This document shows, one piece after another, positions 1 to 5,943 of a stretch of DNA of 7,898 nucleotides. Origin of the DNA: an uncultured Clostridia bacterium. GTDB lineage: Bacteria; Bacillota; Clostridia; Oscillospirales; Ruminococcaceae. The stretch's first letter is position 1, and every line of letters begins with the position of its first letter. The position numbers were made by a program, and so were the translations under genes. The stretch covers positions 1-7,898 of the forward strand of contig CANRLY010000083.1 in NCBI GenBank assembly GCA_947631585.1, written 5' to 3'. Under the pieces are notes generated by a model that had not been told where the DNA came from, searched no databases, and saw only the letters and a program-made list of their open reading frames with translations.

Positions 1-794
1 TGAAAAACGCTATCCGTGAGGATACCTGCCTGGTGACGATAATGTTCGCAAACAACGAGATTGGAACTATTCAGCCTATTGCAGAGATAGGCGCAGTTTG
101 CAGGGAAAAAGGCGTGCTGTTCCATACCGACGCAGTTCAGGCTGTGGGAAATGTTCCTATAGATGTAAAAGCCATGAATATAGATATGCTGTCCATGTCG
201 GGACATAAGATACACGCTCCCAAAGGGGTGGGCGCACTTTATGTGAGAAGAGGCATTTCGCTGCCCAACCTTATCCACGGCGGCGCACAGGAACGCTCTA
301 AGAGAGCAGGTACTGAAAACGTACCCTCTATAGTTGCAATGGGAGTTGCCATAACCGACGCCACTGCGGATATCCCAGGCAAGATAGAAAAGGTCAGCAG
401 ACTCAGGGATAAGCTGATAGACGGAATTTTGAAGATCAAGGAGACCAGGCTTAACGGAGACCGTGAAAAACGCCTTTGCGGAAATGTGAATATTTCCATC
501 AGGGGAATAGAGGGCGAATCGCTGCTGCTCTGCCTTGACCTGAAAGGCGTTTGCGCATCTTCCGGTAGCGCCTGCACTTCCGGCTCTCTCGACCCGTCCC
601 ATGTGCTGCTCTCTATAGGACTTCCCCATGAGATAGCCCACGGTTCGCTGAGGCTTTCTATAAGCGAGGAGACCACCGAGGAGGACGTTGACTATATTCT
701 TCAGGTAGTTCCCGAAGTGGTAGACAGGCTCAGATCCATGTCGCCGCTGTGGGACAGGATCTGCAAGACCGAAGGCATAACAGGTAATCTTTGA
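1..794 (+). CDS. nifS: Cysteine desulfurase, NifS/IscS class I (5'-truncated)
   Basis: This pyridoxal-phosphate enzyme removes sulfur from L-cysteine and holds it as a persulfide for Fe-S cluster assembly and tRNA thiolation. The reading frame is open from base 3, so the N-terminal third (roughly 120-130 residues by comparison with the usual length near 390) lies upstream; the GTG at 33 is internal. Visible family marks are FANNEIGTIQPI, the cofactor-contacting HTDAVQAVG, the PLP-binding lysine in SGHKIHAPKG (Lys codon 207-209), and the sulfur-accepting cysteine in SSGSACTSGSLDPSHVL (Cys codon 573-575). The SGSACTSG form and extended loop are typical of class I (NifS/IscS) rather than SufS. 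It ends 23 bases before nifU, and mnmA follows in the same direction, so it probably feeds both. Clostridial nifS genes often follow an Rrf2-family regulator gene; that would be outside this window. Confidence 0.96.
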   Translation, partial: KNAIREDTCLVTIMFANNEIGTIQPIAEIGAVCREKGVLFHTDAVQAVGNVPIDVKAMNIDMLSMSGHKIHAPKGVGALYVRRGISLPNLIHGGAQERSKRAGTENVPSIVAMGVAITDATADIPGKIEKVSRLRDKLIDGILKIKETRLNGDREKRLCGNVNISIRGIEGESLLLCLDLKGVCASSGSACTSGSLDPSHVLLSIGLPHEIAHGSLRLSISEETTEEDVDYILQVVPEVVDRLRSMSPLWDRICKTEGITGNL

Positions 795-803
795 TATATA
801 TTG

Positions 804-810
804 AAAGGAG
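804..810 (+). promoter_or_regulatory. Ribosome binding site of nifU
   Basis: AAAGGAG lies 7 bases before the ATG at 818. It decides the start against the in-frame TTG at 791, which has no comparable site. Confidence 0.85.
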
Positions 811-817
811 AATAGTA

Positions 818-1249
818 ATGATATATTCAGAAAAGGTAATGGACCATTTTGCAAATCCCAGAAACGTGGGAACTATTGAAAACGCCGACGGTATCGGCGA
901 GGTGGGAAACGCCAAATGCGGCGATATAATGAAAATGTTCATAAAGGTGGAAAACGGCGTTATCACTGACGTAAAGTTCCAGACTTTCGGCTGCGGTGCG
1001 GCTGTTGCCACGTCCTCTATGGCTACTGAGCTTATTATCGGAAAACCCATAGAGGAAGCTCTCAAGCTGACGAACAAAGCCGTTGTTGAGGCGCTGGACG
1101 GACTTCCTCCGGCAAAGCTGCACTGCTCGGTGCTTGCTGAACAGGCTATGAAAGCGGCTATCGCAGACTATTACACCAGACAGGGAATAGACCCCACCCC
1201 CATAGTCGGAAATATCAGCGACTGCGCCGACTGCCAGGGCTGCAGCTGA
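818..1249 (+). CDS. nifU: Fe-S cluster assembly scaffold, NifU/IscU N-terminal type
   Basis: This is a cytosolic scaffold of 143 residues on which nascent Fe-S clusters are built from NifS sulfur. The three conserved ligand cysteines are visible: C34 in NAKCGD (with the adjacent conserved D36), C59 in FGCGAAVATSS and C103 in LHCSVLAEQA. It consists of the IscU-like domain only, without the ferredoxin-like and C-terminal domains of full-length nitrogen-fixation NifU. The C terminus carries an extra cysteine cluster, C136-x2-C139-x2-C142 (CADCQGCS). I chose the ATG at 818 because AAAGGAG (804-810) sits 7 bases upstream and the protein then opens with the typical IYSEKVMDHFANPRNVG. A TTG at 791 would add nine residues and overlap the nifS stop. 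It lies directly after nifS and 4 bases before the GNAT gene, implying co-transcription. Confidence 0.95.
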   Translation: MIYSEKVMDHFANPRNVGTIENADGIGEVGNAKCGDIMKMFIKVENGVITDVKFQTFGCGAAVATSSMATELIIGKPIEEALKLTNKAVVEALDGLPPAKLHCSVLAEQAMKAAIADYYTRQGIDPTPIVGNISDCADCQGCS

Positions 1250-1253
1250 GATA

Positions 1254-1706
1254 ATGTCTGACAAGATAGAGATAAAAGAACTTGAAAGAGCGGATATTCC
1301 GGGACTGCTGGAACTTTATACTCATTTGCATGAGGAAACCGTTCCGGCGCAAGGCGAACGCCTTGACGGGATATCCGATCGTATTCTTTCGGATAAGAAT
1401 TACCATATCATTATCGCTGTTGAGGACGGCAGGGTAGTCTCCAGCTGCACCTGTATAGTAGTTCCGAATTTCACACATGGGCTGAGACCTTATGCCCTTG
1501 TGGAAAATGTGGTCACTCACAGCGGTTACAGAAAACGAGGACTTGCGGCTGCGTGCCTGGAAAGAGCATTGGAGATAGCAAAAAAGGAAAATTGCTATAA
1601 GATCATGCTCTTGACCGGCTCAAAAAAGCGGGAAGTCCATGATTTTTACAGGAAATGCGGCTACAGCTCCGAAGATAAGACCGGATATGTGATGTGGCTG
1701 GAATAA
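1254..1706 (+). CDS. GNAT-family N-acetyltransferase
   Basis: This 150-residue single-domain protein of the Gcn5-related acetyltransferase fold would transfer an acetyl group from acetyl-CoA to an amine; the substrate cannot be told from sequence. The acetyl-CoA pyrophosphate loop is clear as R93-K94-R95-G96-L97-A98 (R-x-x-G-x-A) after the beta-4 strand VENVVTHSGY. The C-terminal motif B is present as HDFYRKCGY (129-137). The N-terminal part (IKELERADIPGLLELY) is the usual first strand and helix. The ATG begins 4 bases after the nifU stop with only a weak upstream purine stretch (GCTGAG), so translation may depend on coupling to nifU. It sits inside a sulfur-relay operon between nifU and mnmA, but nothing in it points to a sulfur function, so any link to Fe-S assembly or tRNA modification is only positional. 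Confidence 0.9.
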   Translation: MSDKIEIKELERADIPGLLELYTHLHEETVPAQGERLDGISDRILSDKNYHIIIAVEDGRVVSSCTCIVVPNFTHGLRPYALVENVVTHSGYRKRGLAAACLERALEIAKKENCYKIMLLTGSKKREVHDFYRKCGYSSEDKTGYVMWLE

Positions 1707-1731
1707 ATTCCGCAGGGGGAAGGGTGTGTCT

Positions 1732-2778
1732 ATGGCGAACCGGAAAAAAGTTCTTGCGGCGATGAGCGGCGGCGTGGATTCCTCAGCGGCGGTGAAGCTT
1801 CTGCTTGACATGGGATACGACGTTGCCGGTGCGACTATGCGCCTGTTTGCAAACGAAGACCTGGGCATTGAAAAAAGCCGCACCTGCTGTTCTTTGTCAG
1901 ATGTTGAAGATGCAAGGTACGCCGCCTATAAACTGGGCGTACCGTACTATGTTTTCAACTTTACAAAAGAATTTTCGGAAAACGTTATTGATGTTTTTGT
2001 TGAAACTTACCTTTCAGGCGCAACGCCCAACCCTTGCATTGACTGCAATAAAAAGCTGAAATTCGGGAAATTCCTGAGCAGGGCGGAAGAACTGGGCTAC
2101 GACCTTATCGCCACGGGACACTACGCAGTCAGGGAGTTTGATGAAAAGACCGGACGCTGGCTGCTGAAGCGTTCGCCGTTTGCAAAAAAAGACCAGAGCT
2201 ATGTGCTTTACGGAATGACCCAGAAGCAGCTTGAAAAGGAGCAGGTTCGTGGGATAGCGGAGGAAAACGGACTTATTAACGCCGCCAAGCCGGACAGCCA
2301 GGATATCTGCTTCGTGCCGGACGGCGACTATGCCGGCTTTATCGAGGCAAGAACGGACTCCCTTGCGCCAACGGGGGATTTTGTTCTTACTGACGGCAGA
2401 GTGGTGGGAAAGCACAACGGTCTTATTCGCTACACCGTGGGGCAAAGACGAGGTCTGGGCGTATCCTGGAGCGAACCGCTCTTCGTGCTGGATAAAGACC
2501 TGGAGCGCAATCAGGTGATACTTGGCAGCGCACAGCAGCTTCTTCGGGACAGCTTCACTGTCACAGAGACGAATTTTATCCCGTTCGACAAGCTGGAAAA
2601 ACCTATGGAAGTCCAGGTGCAGACCAGATACCATCAGACCCCATCAGAGGGAATAATTACTCCATTGGACGGTAAGGTCGGCGTAAAGCTGAAAGAACCC
2701 AAAAAAGCCGTCTGCAAAGGTCAGGCAGCTGTGTTTTACAGCGGCGACATAGTGGTAGGCGGCGGAACTATCCAGTAA
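1732..2778 (+). CDS. mnmA: tRNA-specific 2-thiouridylase MnmA
   Basis: MnmA activates U34 of tRNA-Lys, -Glu and -Gln with ATP and replaces the 2-oxygen with sulfur, giving s2U34. Numbered from the ATG at 1732 (348 residues), it shows the N-type ATP-pyrophosphatase loop SGGVDSS (12-18). It also has the catalytic C102 in NPCIDCN, the ATGHYAV segment (128-134) and the second catalytic C193 in SQDICFVPDGDYAGF. GQRRGLG (238-244) and a C-terminal beta-barrel domain follow. The TCCSLSDVEDAR segment (51-62) is typical of clostridial MnmA. An in-frame GTG at 1726 is also possible and would add two residues. I prefer the ATG because the AAGGG at 1720-1724 is 7 bases upstream of it. The upstream nifS in the same run is the expected sulfur donor, as in Bacillus where a desulfurase neighbours mnmA. 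The gene is complete and ends just before the repeat region. Confidence 0.97.
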   Translation: MANRKKVLAAMSGGVDSSAAVKLLLDMGYDVAGATMRLFANEDLGIEKSRTCCSLSDVEDARYAAYKLGVPYYVFNFTKEFSENVIDVFVETYLSGATPNPCIDCNKKLKFGKFLSRAEELGYDLIATGHYAVREFDEKTGRWLLKRSPFAKKDQSYVLYGMTQKQLEKEQVRGIAEENGLINAAKPDSQDICFVPDGDYAGFIEARTDSLAPTGDFVLTDGRVVGKHNGLIRYTVGQRRGLGVSWSEPLFVLDKDLERNQVILGSAQQLLRDSFTVTETNFIPFDKLEKPMEVQVQTRYHQTPSEGIITPLDGKVGVKLKEPKKAVCKGQAAVFYSGDIVVGGGTIQ

Positions 2779-2807
2779 GTTTTATTATCTGTGCCTGCTG
2801 TGTTTGT

Positions 2808-2841
2808 GGGGGGAAACCTTTCTGAAGAAAGGTTTCCCCCC
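2808..2841. repeat. Perfect 15-bp G/C-rich hairpin after mnmA
   Basis: GGGGGGAAACCTTTC (2808-2822) and GAAAGGTTTCCCCCC (2827-2841) are exact reverse complements around a TGAA loop. The hairpin starts 29 bases after the mnmA stop and forms the outer end of the palindromic element described below. It is followed by ATACCCCCC rather than a T-tract, so it is not a textbook intrinsic terminator. It could still block 3' exonucleases or pause polymerase. Confidence 0.85.
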
Positions 2842-3015
2842 ATACCCCCCTTCTAAAGACTTTTATGTTGTTTTTAGCAAGGGGCAATTTGTTTTGAAAA
2901 GCAGTAATGAATCGTGCGTTTTGCGTTTTATAAAAGGTAAATTACCCCTTGCCAAAAAATAATATGAAAGTTTCAGAGAGAAGTTTGGAAGAAAAACTTT
3001 TTTCAAAAGATTCAC
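2808..3015 (+). repeat. Palindromic intergenic element, copy 1
   Basis: This non-coding element of about 210 bases has the order: G-rich hairpin, box AGCAAGGGGCAATTT (2876-2890), a 48-base spacer, inverted box AAATTACCCCTTGCC (2939-2953), and a degenerate AT-rich hairpin around 2981-3012. The similarity between the two arms extends outward from the boxes: ACTTTTATGTTGTTTTT at 2859-2875 matches the reverse complement of the bases after the second box. There is no open frame of note and no transposase. It resembles dispersed palindromic elements (MITE- or REP-like) of Ruminococcaceae intergenic regions; that class assignment is inference. Confidence 0.7.
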
Positions 3016-3055
3016 ACACAACAGCAGAGCAGGAATAGTAAACAAAATACTTTTT

Positions 3056-3272
3056 TGCTTTTTGGGGAAAATCTTTTTGAAGAATGGTTTTTCCTCAACT
3101 TCTTTCCAAAGACTTCTATATTGTTTTTGACAAGGGGTAATTAACTATAAATAACACACAAAAAGTACAAATTTTCACTGTTTTACAAAAATAAATTACC
3201 CCTTGTCAAAAAAACATAAAAGTTTTAGTGAGGGGGTTTGGGGGAGGACCCTTTTTCAAAAGGGTCTCCCCC
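3056..3272 (-). repeat. Palindromic intergenic element, copy 2 (inverted)
   Basis: This is the second copy of the element, in the opposite orientation. It has a degenerate hairpin (about 3060-3095), box GACAAGGGGTAATTA (3129-3143), a 49-base spacer, inverted box AAATTACCCCTTGTC (3193-3207), and a strong G-rich hairpin at 3240-3272. Read on the - strand, its spacer aligns with the copy 1 spacer (shared TTTTG, CAGT, TTTTG and TTAT blocks in the same order). The strong hairpin of each copy faces outward. Together the copies make an imperfect palindrome of about 470 bases centred near 3044, filling the gene-free interval. Confidence 0.68.
3240..3272. repeat. G-rich hairpin after the ttcA-like gene
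   Basis: GGGGGAG (3240-3246) followed, after a bulged G at 3247, by ACCCTTT pairs with AAAGGGTCTCCCCC ending at 3272. The hairpin lies about 10 bases beyond the stop of the - strand ttcA-like gene, so it is well placed to define that transcript's 3' end. The - strand bases after it (AAACCCCC) are not a T-tract; a run of T precedes it instead. Termination is therefore possible but not shown. Confidence 0.7.
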
Positions 3273-3281
3273 AAAAAAGCG

Positions 3282-4115
3282 TTAGTATTCGTCCAGAAAG
3301 GAATGTTTTTCGCCTTTAGTTTTGTATGCAGGGAATGTATCCAGGCAGACGGCGTGTATGCTGTTGAAAATGCTGGTCTCGATGGACGGGTCATTCTTTT
3401 TCAGTTGGGAGATAAGCTGTTTTACCTCTCTGCGTTTGGAAGTAGTTTCCTTGTCGTCCGACTGGGTGTTTTCAGTGAACCGGCAGGCGCAGCGGATAAA
3501 ATCCAGACCGTTGTAAGCGCTCCATGCGATGATGTCGTCCTCTCTGACACGGTAAAGCGGTCGGATAAGTTCCATTCCCTCAAAGTTGCTGCTGTGGAGC
3601 TTTGGGAGCATACACTGTAGCTGCGAGCCGTAAAACATACTGATAAAGACCGTTTCGATAACATCGTTCAGGTGATGTCCCAGGGCTATTTTGTTGCAGC
3701 CAAGCTCTTTGGCTTTGCTGTAAAGGTGACCTCTCCTCATTCTTGCGCAAAGGTAGCAAGGCGAATCGGAGGTGTTGTTTGCCACTTGAAAAATATCCGT
3801 CTCAAAAATCGTTATCGGGACTTTAAGCAGGTCGGCGTTGCTGATTATCTTTTGGCGGTTCAGATCGTTGTAGCCGGGGTCCATGACCAGAAATGCCGCT
3901 TCAAAAGGAACTTCGCTGAATCTTTGCAGCATCTGGATAAGTTTTGCCATCAGCATGGAATCTTTCCCGCCTGAAATGCACACCGCTATCCTGTCCCCTT
4001 CGTTTATGAGCCTGTACTGCTTGACAGCGGCAATGAAAGGGTCCCACAGGACTTTGCGGTATTTTTTTATAATGCTTCTCTCCACGTTTTCAGAAAAGCT
4101 CAGTTGTCTGCTCAT
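3282..4115 (-). CDS. ttcA: TtcA-family tRNA 2-thiocytidine synthetase (PP-loop ATPase)
   Basis: TtcA-family enzymes adenylate tRNA with ATP and insert sulfur, in the best-known case making 2-thiocytidine at position 32, using a [4Fe-4S] cluster. The 277-residue protein shows the PP-loop SGGKDS (48-53), the paired cysteines C120 and C123 in CYLCARMRRGHLY, GHHLNDVIET (146-155), and FYGSQLQCMLPKL. A further cysteine pair, C209 and C211 in FIRCACRF, stands where TtcA has its third cluster ligand. The family is clear; the exact tRNA position modified is inferred. The ATG at 4115 is chosen because AAGGAG lies 7 bases upstream, whereas an upstream in-frame ATG at 4151 has no such site. It converges on mnmA, another tRNA thiolase, across the repeat region, and has its own promoter. 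Confidence 0.88.
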   Translation of the reverse strand: MSRQLSFSENVERSIIKKYRKVLWDPFIAAVKQYRLINEGDRIAVCISGGKDSMLMAKLIQMLQRFSEVPFEAAFLVMDPGYNDLNRQKIISNADLLKVPITIFETDIFQVANNTSDSPCYLCARMRRGHLYSKAKELGCNKIALGHHLNDVIETVFISMFYGSQLQCMLPKLHSSNFEGMELIRPLYRVREDDIIAWSAYNGLDFIRCACRFTENTQSDDKETTSKRREVKQLISQLKKNDPSIETSIFNSIHAVCLDTFPAYKTKGEKHSFLDEY

Positions 4116-4177
4116 GTGAAAGCTCCTTTTGAAAAATATCTGTCCCTGCAAAAGCTGCGCCGGAACGCTTTAGTTAA

Positions 4178-4206
4178 ATTATACCCTGTTTGGGCGTTTG
4201 CGTCAA
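4178..4206 (-). promoter_or_regulatory. Sigma-A promoter of the ttcA-like gene
   Basis: On the - strand, TTGACG (4201-4206) and a perfect TATAAT (4178-4183) are separated by 17 bases. Transcription would start near 4171, giving a leader of about 55 bases before the ATG at 4115. The -35 box directly adjoins the T-tract of the upstream terminator. Confidence 0.85.
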
Positions 4207-4212
4207 GAAAAA

Positions 4213-4243
4213 CCGCCGGCAGGCTCACCGGCGGAATTTTTTT
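4213..4243. terminator. Intrinsic terminator between the membrane-protein gene and the ttcA-like gene
   Basis: CCGCCGG (4213-4219) pairs exactly with CCGGCGG (4228-4234) around an 8-base loop. On the - strand it begins 10 bases after the stop of the 4245-5675 gene and runs into TTTTTCTT, so it would end that transcript. The + strand also has a T7 run (4237-4243), so its shape is bidirectional. Confidence 0.85.
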
Positions 4244-4244
4244 A

Positions 4245-5675
4245 TTACTGGTCGAATTTTTTGTAAATGTCGCTGCTGCCAGGCTCGTCAGAGGGGAGTT
4301 TCAGTTCGTCCATCTCAGAAGCCATCGGAAGCAGCTCCGAATCAAAACTTCCTGCGCCGCTGGTGTCGATAGACTCCATCACCCCGGGGCTGCTGTAAGA
4401 CTCAGTGTAGGAAAACGGTATATCCTGGGAACTTTCCTTGAACAGCTTGTAAACAAAATCTTTGTCAACATAAAGATATTTTATCATGATCGTTTCGGTG
4501 TAGCTGCGGTTTTTGGGAACGTAGCTTTTCAGCAGCAGATCTATGTAGTTCTCATCATAGTTGGAAGAATGGTATATCCGAACTTTGAAGTAAGGCGCAG
4601 TTCCCGGACGGGTGGAAAGATGTTCGCAGGCAAAAAGGGAATCCGGGTCGGCTTTTATCGCCTGCACCGCAGACTGGGCAATGGCAGGCGGCTTGAACAT
4701 AAAGCCGTCGCTGTCGTTGATGACAGCCCAGCGTTTTTCCGATTCGATGAAAGGCTTTTCAGCTCGTTTTACGGCAATGACTACAGCCGGTATGCAGATC
4801 ATGAGCAGTTCCGCTCCCCAGACTATCCAAAGCAAAACGCCGTTGATAAGGTTTTGGTCGGTGTCTGTGTTTGTGTTCGCTGAGGAGTATCTGGGACGTG
4901 AGGAGTAAGACCATCTTCCCACTTTGTTGATTTCCTTGATGGACGACCACATATACTTAGGGTGAGACAGCAGATAAGGAACGTCCGCCACCGGCTCTTT
5001 GCCCAGGTACTCGTAGTAAAATTCATAAACGTTCATCTTGTAGGCGTTATGTATTGCCTCCATAGCCGATCCAGCGCTTTCGCCCTTTACCAGGTCTTTG
5101 TAGAAGAAATCAAAAGCGGTGATCCCATTAAGTTCCTGTTCGCTGTAGCCTTCGGAAATGTAATCTTCCACGTTGCCGGTCATGGTGGCATAATCGTACA
5201 TGGTCATATTTTTCATGGCGTTTACGACCAGTTCCAGATCTTCGTCAGAGTAAATGCTGTAGGAAGAAAGCTCTTGCAGCTTTGTGTCGTCGGTACAATC
5301 GGCAAAATCAACGCAGAACTCGTAGTAAACAAATGCGCTTTCTTTCTTGGCAGGTTCGTAGTAAAACTTTTCATAGTCCCACTGGACGTACAGCGCCCAC
5401 TTGAAAAGAGTAAAGATCACGCAGCCCAGGATAACTCCCACCGCCGCCGAAAATGCGCTTCGTATCTTCATGACCTTTATCAACCCGTAAGCCACCAGTC
5501 CCATCAGCGAGCCGAACCCCAGAGCGCACAGCACACACAGGTAGACTATAGGGCAGACTTGGTTGATCTTCAGGTAAACAAAACTCAGCAAACTGCCGGC
5601 TATCCCCACCGCAATGGCAATTACCAGTATTCCCAGCGGCATTACCGGCTTTTTTGAATGATATGTTCTTGTCAT
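4245..5675 (-). CDS. Hypothetical four-helix membrane protein with large extracellular domain
   Basis: I do not recognise a family. The 476-residue protein has three N-terminal hydrophobic helices (about 12-35, 41-67, 72-96), a hydrophilic region of about 180 residues, a fourth helix (278-302) and a C-terminal tail of about 174 residues. Positive charges in MTRTYHSKKP, KVMKIR and AVKRAEK suggest the N terminus, the 2-3 loop and the tail are cytoplasmic, and that 97-277 is outside. The outer region is rich in Tyr, Asp and Glu (YYEPAKKESAFVYYEF, YEFYYEYLGKEP) and ends in a Ser/Thr/Asn linker. The tail has a mixed alpha/beta look followed by an acidic, Ser/Pro-rich end. The ATG at 5675 is preferred over one at 5738 because GGGGGAA (5681-5687) lies upstream and the longer start would precede the -10 box. 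It appears monocistronic, with its own promoter and terminator. Confidence 0.85.
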   Translation of the reverse strand: MTRTYHSKKPVMPLGILVIAIAVGIAGSLLSFVYLKINQVCPIVYLCVLCALGFGSLMGLVAYGLIKVMKIRSAFSAAVGVILGCVIFTLFKWALYVQWDYEKFYYEPAKKESAFVYYEFCVDFADCTDDTKLQELSSYSIYSDEDLELVVNAMKNMTMYDYATMTGNVEDYISEGYSEQELNGITAFDFFYKDLVKGESAGSAMEAIHNAYKMNVYEFYYEYLGKEPVADVPYLLSHPKYMWSSIKEINKVGRWSYSSRPRYSSANTNTDTDQNLINGVLLWIVWGAELLMICIPAVVIAVKRAEKPFIESEKRWAVINDSDGFMFKPPAIAQSAVQAIKADPDSLFACEHLSTRPGTAPYFKVRIYHSSNYDENYIDLLLKSYVPKNRSYTETIMIKYLYVDKDFVYKLFKESSQDIPFSYTESYSSPGVMESIDTSGAGSFDSELLPMASEMDELKLPSDEPGSSDIYKKFDQ

Positions 5676-5706
5676 TATATTTCCCCCATAAAACAAAGTA
5701 TAATTT

Positions 5707-5735
5707 ATTTTAACATAACAAGCCATTTTTTGCAA
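5707..5735 (-). promoter_or_regulatory. Promoter of the hypothetical membrane-protein gene
   Basis: On the - strand, TTGCAA (5730-5735) and TAAAAT (5707-5712) are 17 bases apart, in an AT-rich stretch 30-60 bases before the ATG at 5675. This is a reasonable sigma-A match, though weaker than the promoters of its neighbours. Confidence 0.6.
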
Positions 5736-5849
5736 CACTAATTTTTTACTTTTTTAAAAGTACGCCTTGCTCGCTTGCCTTTGCTGAACGGCTAAAACGG
5801 AGCGGTCGGGGAAAAGTTATTAAATTTATGCGAATATTAAGAAAAATAA

Positions 5850-5878
5850 TTGCAATTATCGGAAAACTGAGTTATAAT
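5850..5878 (+). promoter_or_regulatory. Sigma-A promoter of the aldolase gene
   Basis: TTGCAA (5850-5855) and a perfect TATAAT (5873-5878) are 17 bases apart. The expected start near 5885 gives a leader of about 60 bases. The rest of the divergent intergenic region (5739-5849) shows only a short ACTTTT/AAAAGT palindrome (5748-5761) and nothing else I can interpret. Confidence 0.82.
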
Positions 5879-5891
5879 AAAATTACAGACT

Positions 5892-5912
5892 GCGTGAAGC
5901 TGTTTTTCACGC
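5892..5912 (+). promoter_or_regulatory. Leader hairpin of the aldolase mRNA
   Basis: GCGTGAA (5892-5898) and TTCACGC (5906-5912) form a perfect 7-bp stem with a 7-base loop. It lies close to the predicted 5' end of the transcript and 18 bases before the GGAGG ribosome binding site (5931-5935). No T-tract follows, so an mRNA-stabilising 5' structure is more likely than an attenuator; this is inference. Confidence 0.5.
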
Positions 5913-5943
5913 TGAATTTATTAGGTAAACGGAGGATTTTAAA

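Noticed and set aside
791..817. Upstream TTG start for nifU
   Set aside because: It overlaps the nifS stop and lacks a ribosome binding site; the AAAGGAG lies inside this extension and serves the ATG at 818.
2014..2634. 206-codon open frame antisense to mnmA
   Set aside because: It lies fully inside an unambiguous mnmA and has no family resemblance or start signal.
2808..2841. Classical Rho-independent terminator of mnmA
   Set aside because: The stem is ideal but followed by ATACCCCCC instead of a T-tract, so I list it as a hairpin repeat.
2863..3045. 60-codon - strand open frame in the repeat region
   Set aside because: It spans the palindromic element, has no ribosome binding site and is explained by its AT-rich arms.
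2806..3275. CRISPR array or insertion sequence
   Set aside because: The repeats alternate in orientation with unequal flanks instead of direct repeats with unique spacers, and no transposase or Cas gene is present.
4104..4883. Long open frame on the + strand (259 codons) opposite the membrane-protein gene, and another at 4962-5657
   Set aside because: Both are antisense to the 4245-5675 gene, lack a ribosome binding site and give low-complexity proteins without sensible hydrophobic or domain patterns. The - strand gene has a promoter, a ribosome binding site, a terminator and a coherent topology.
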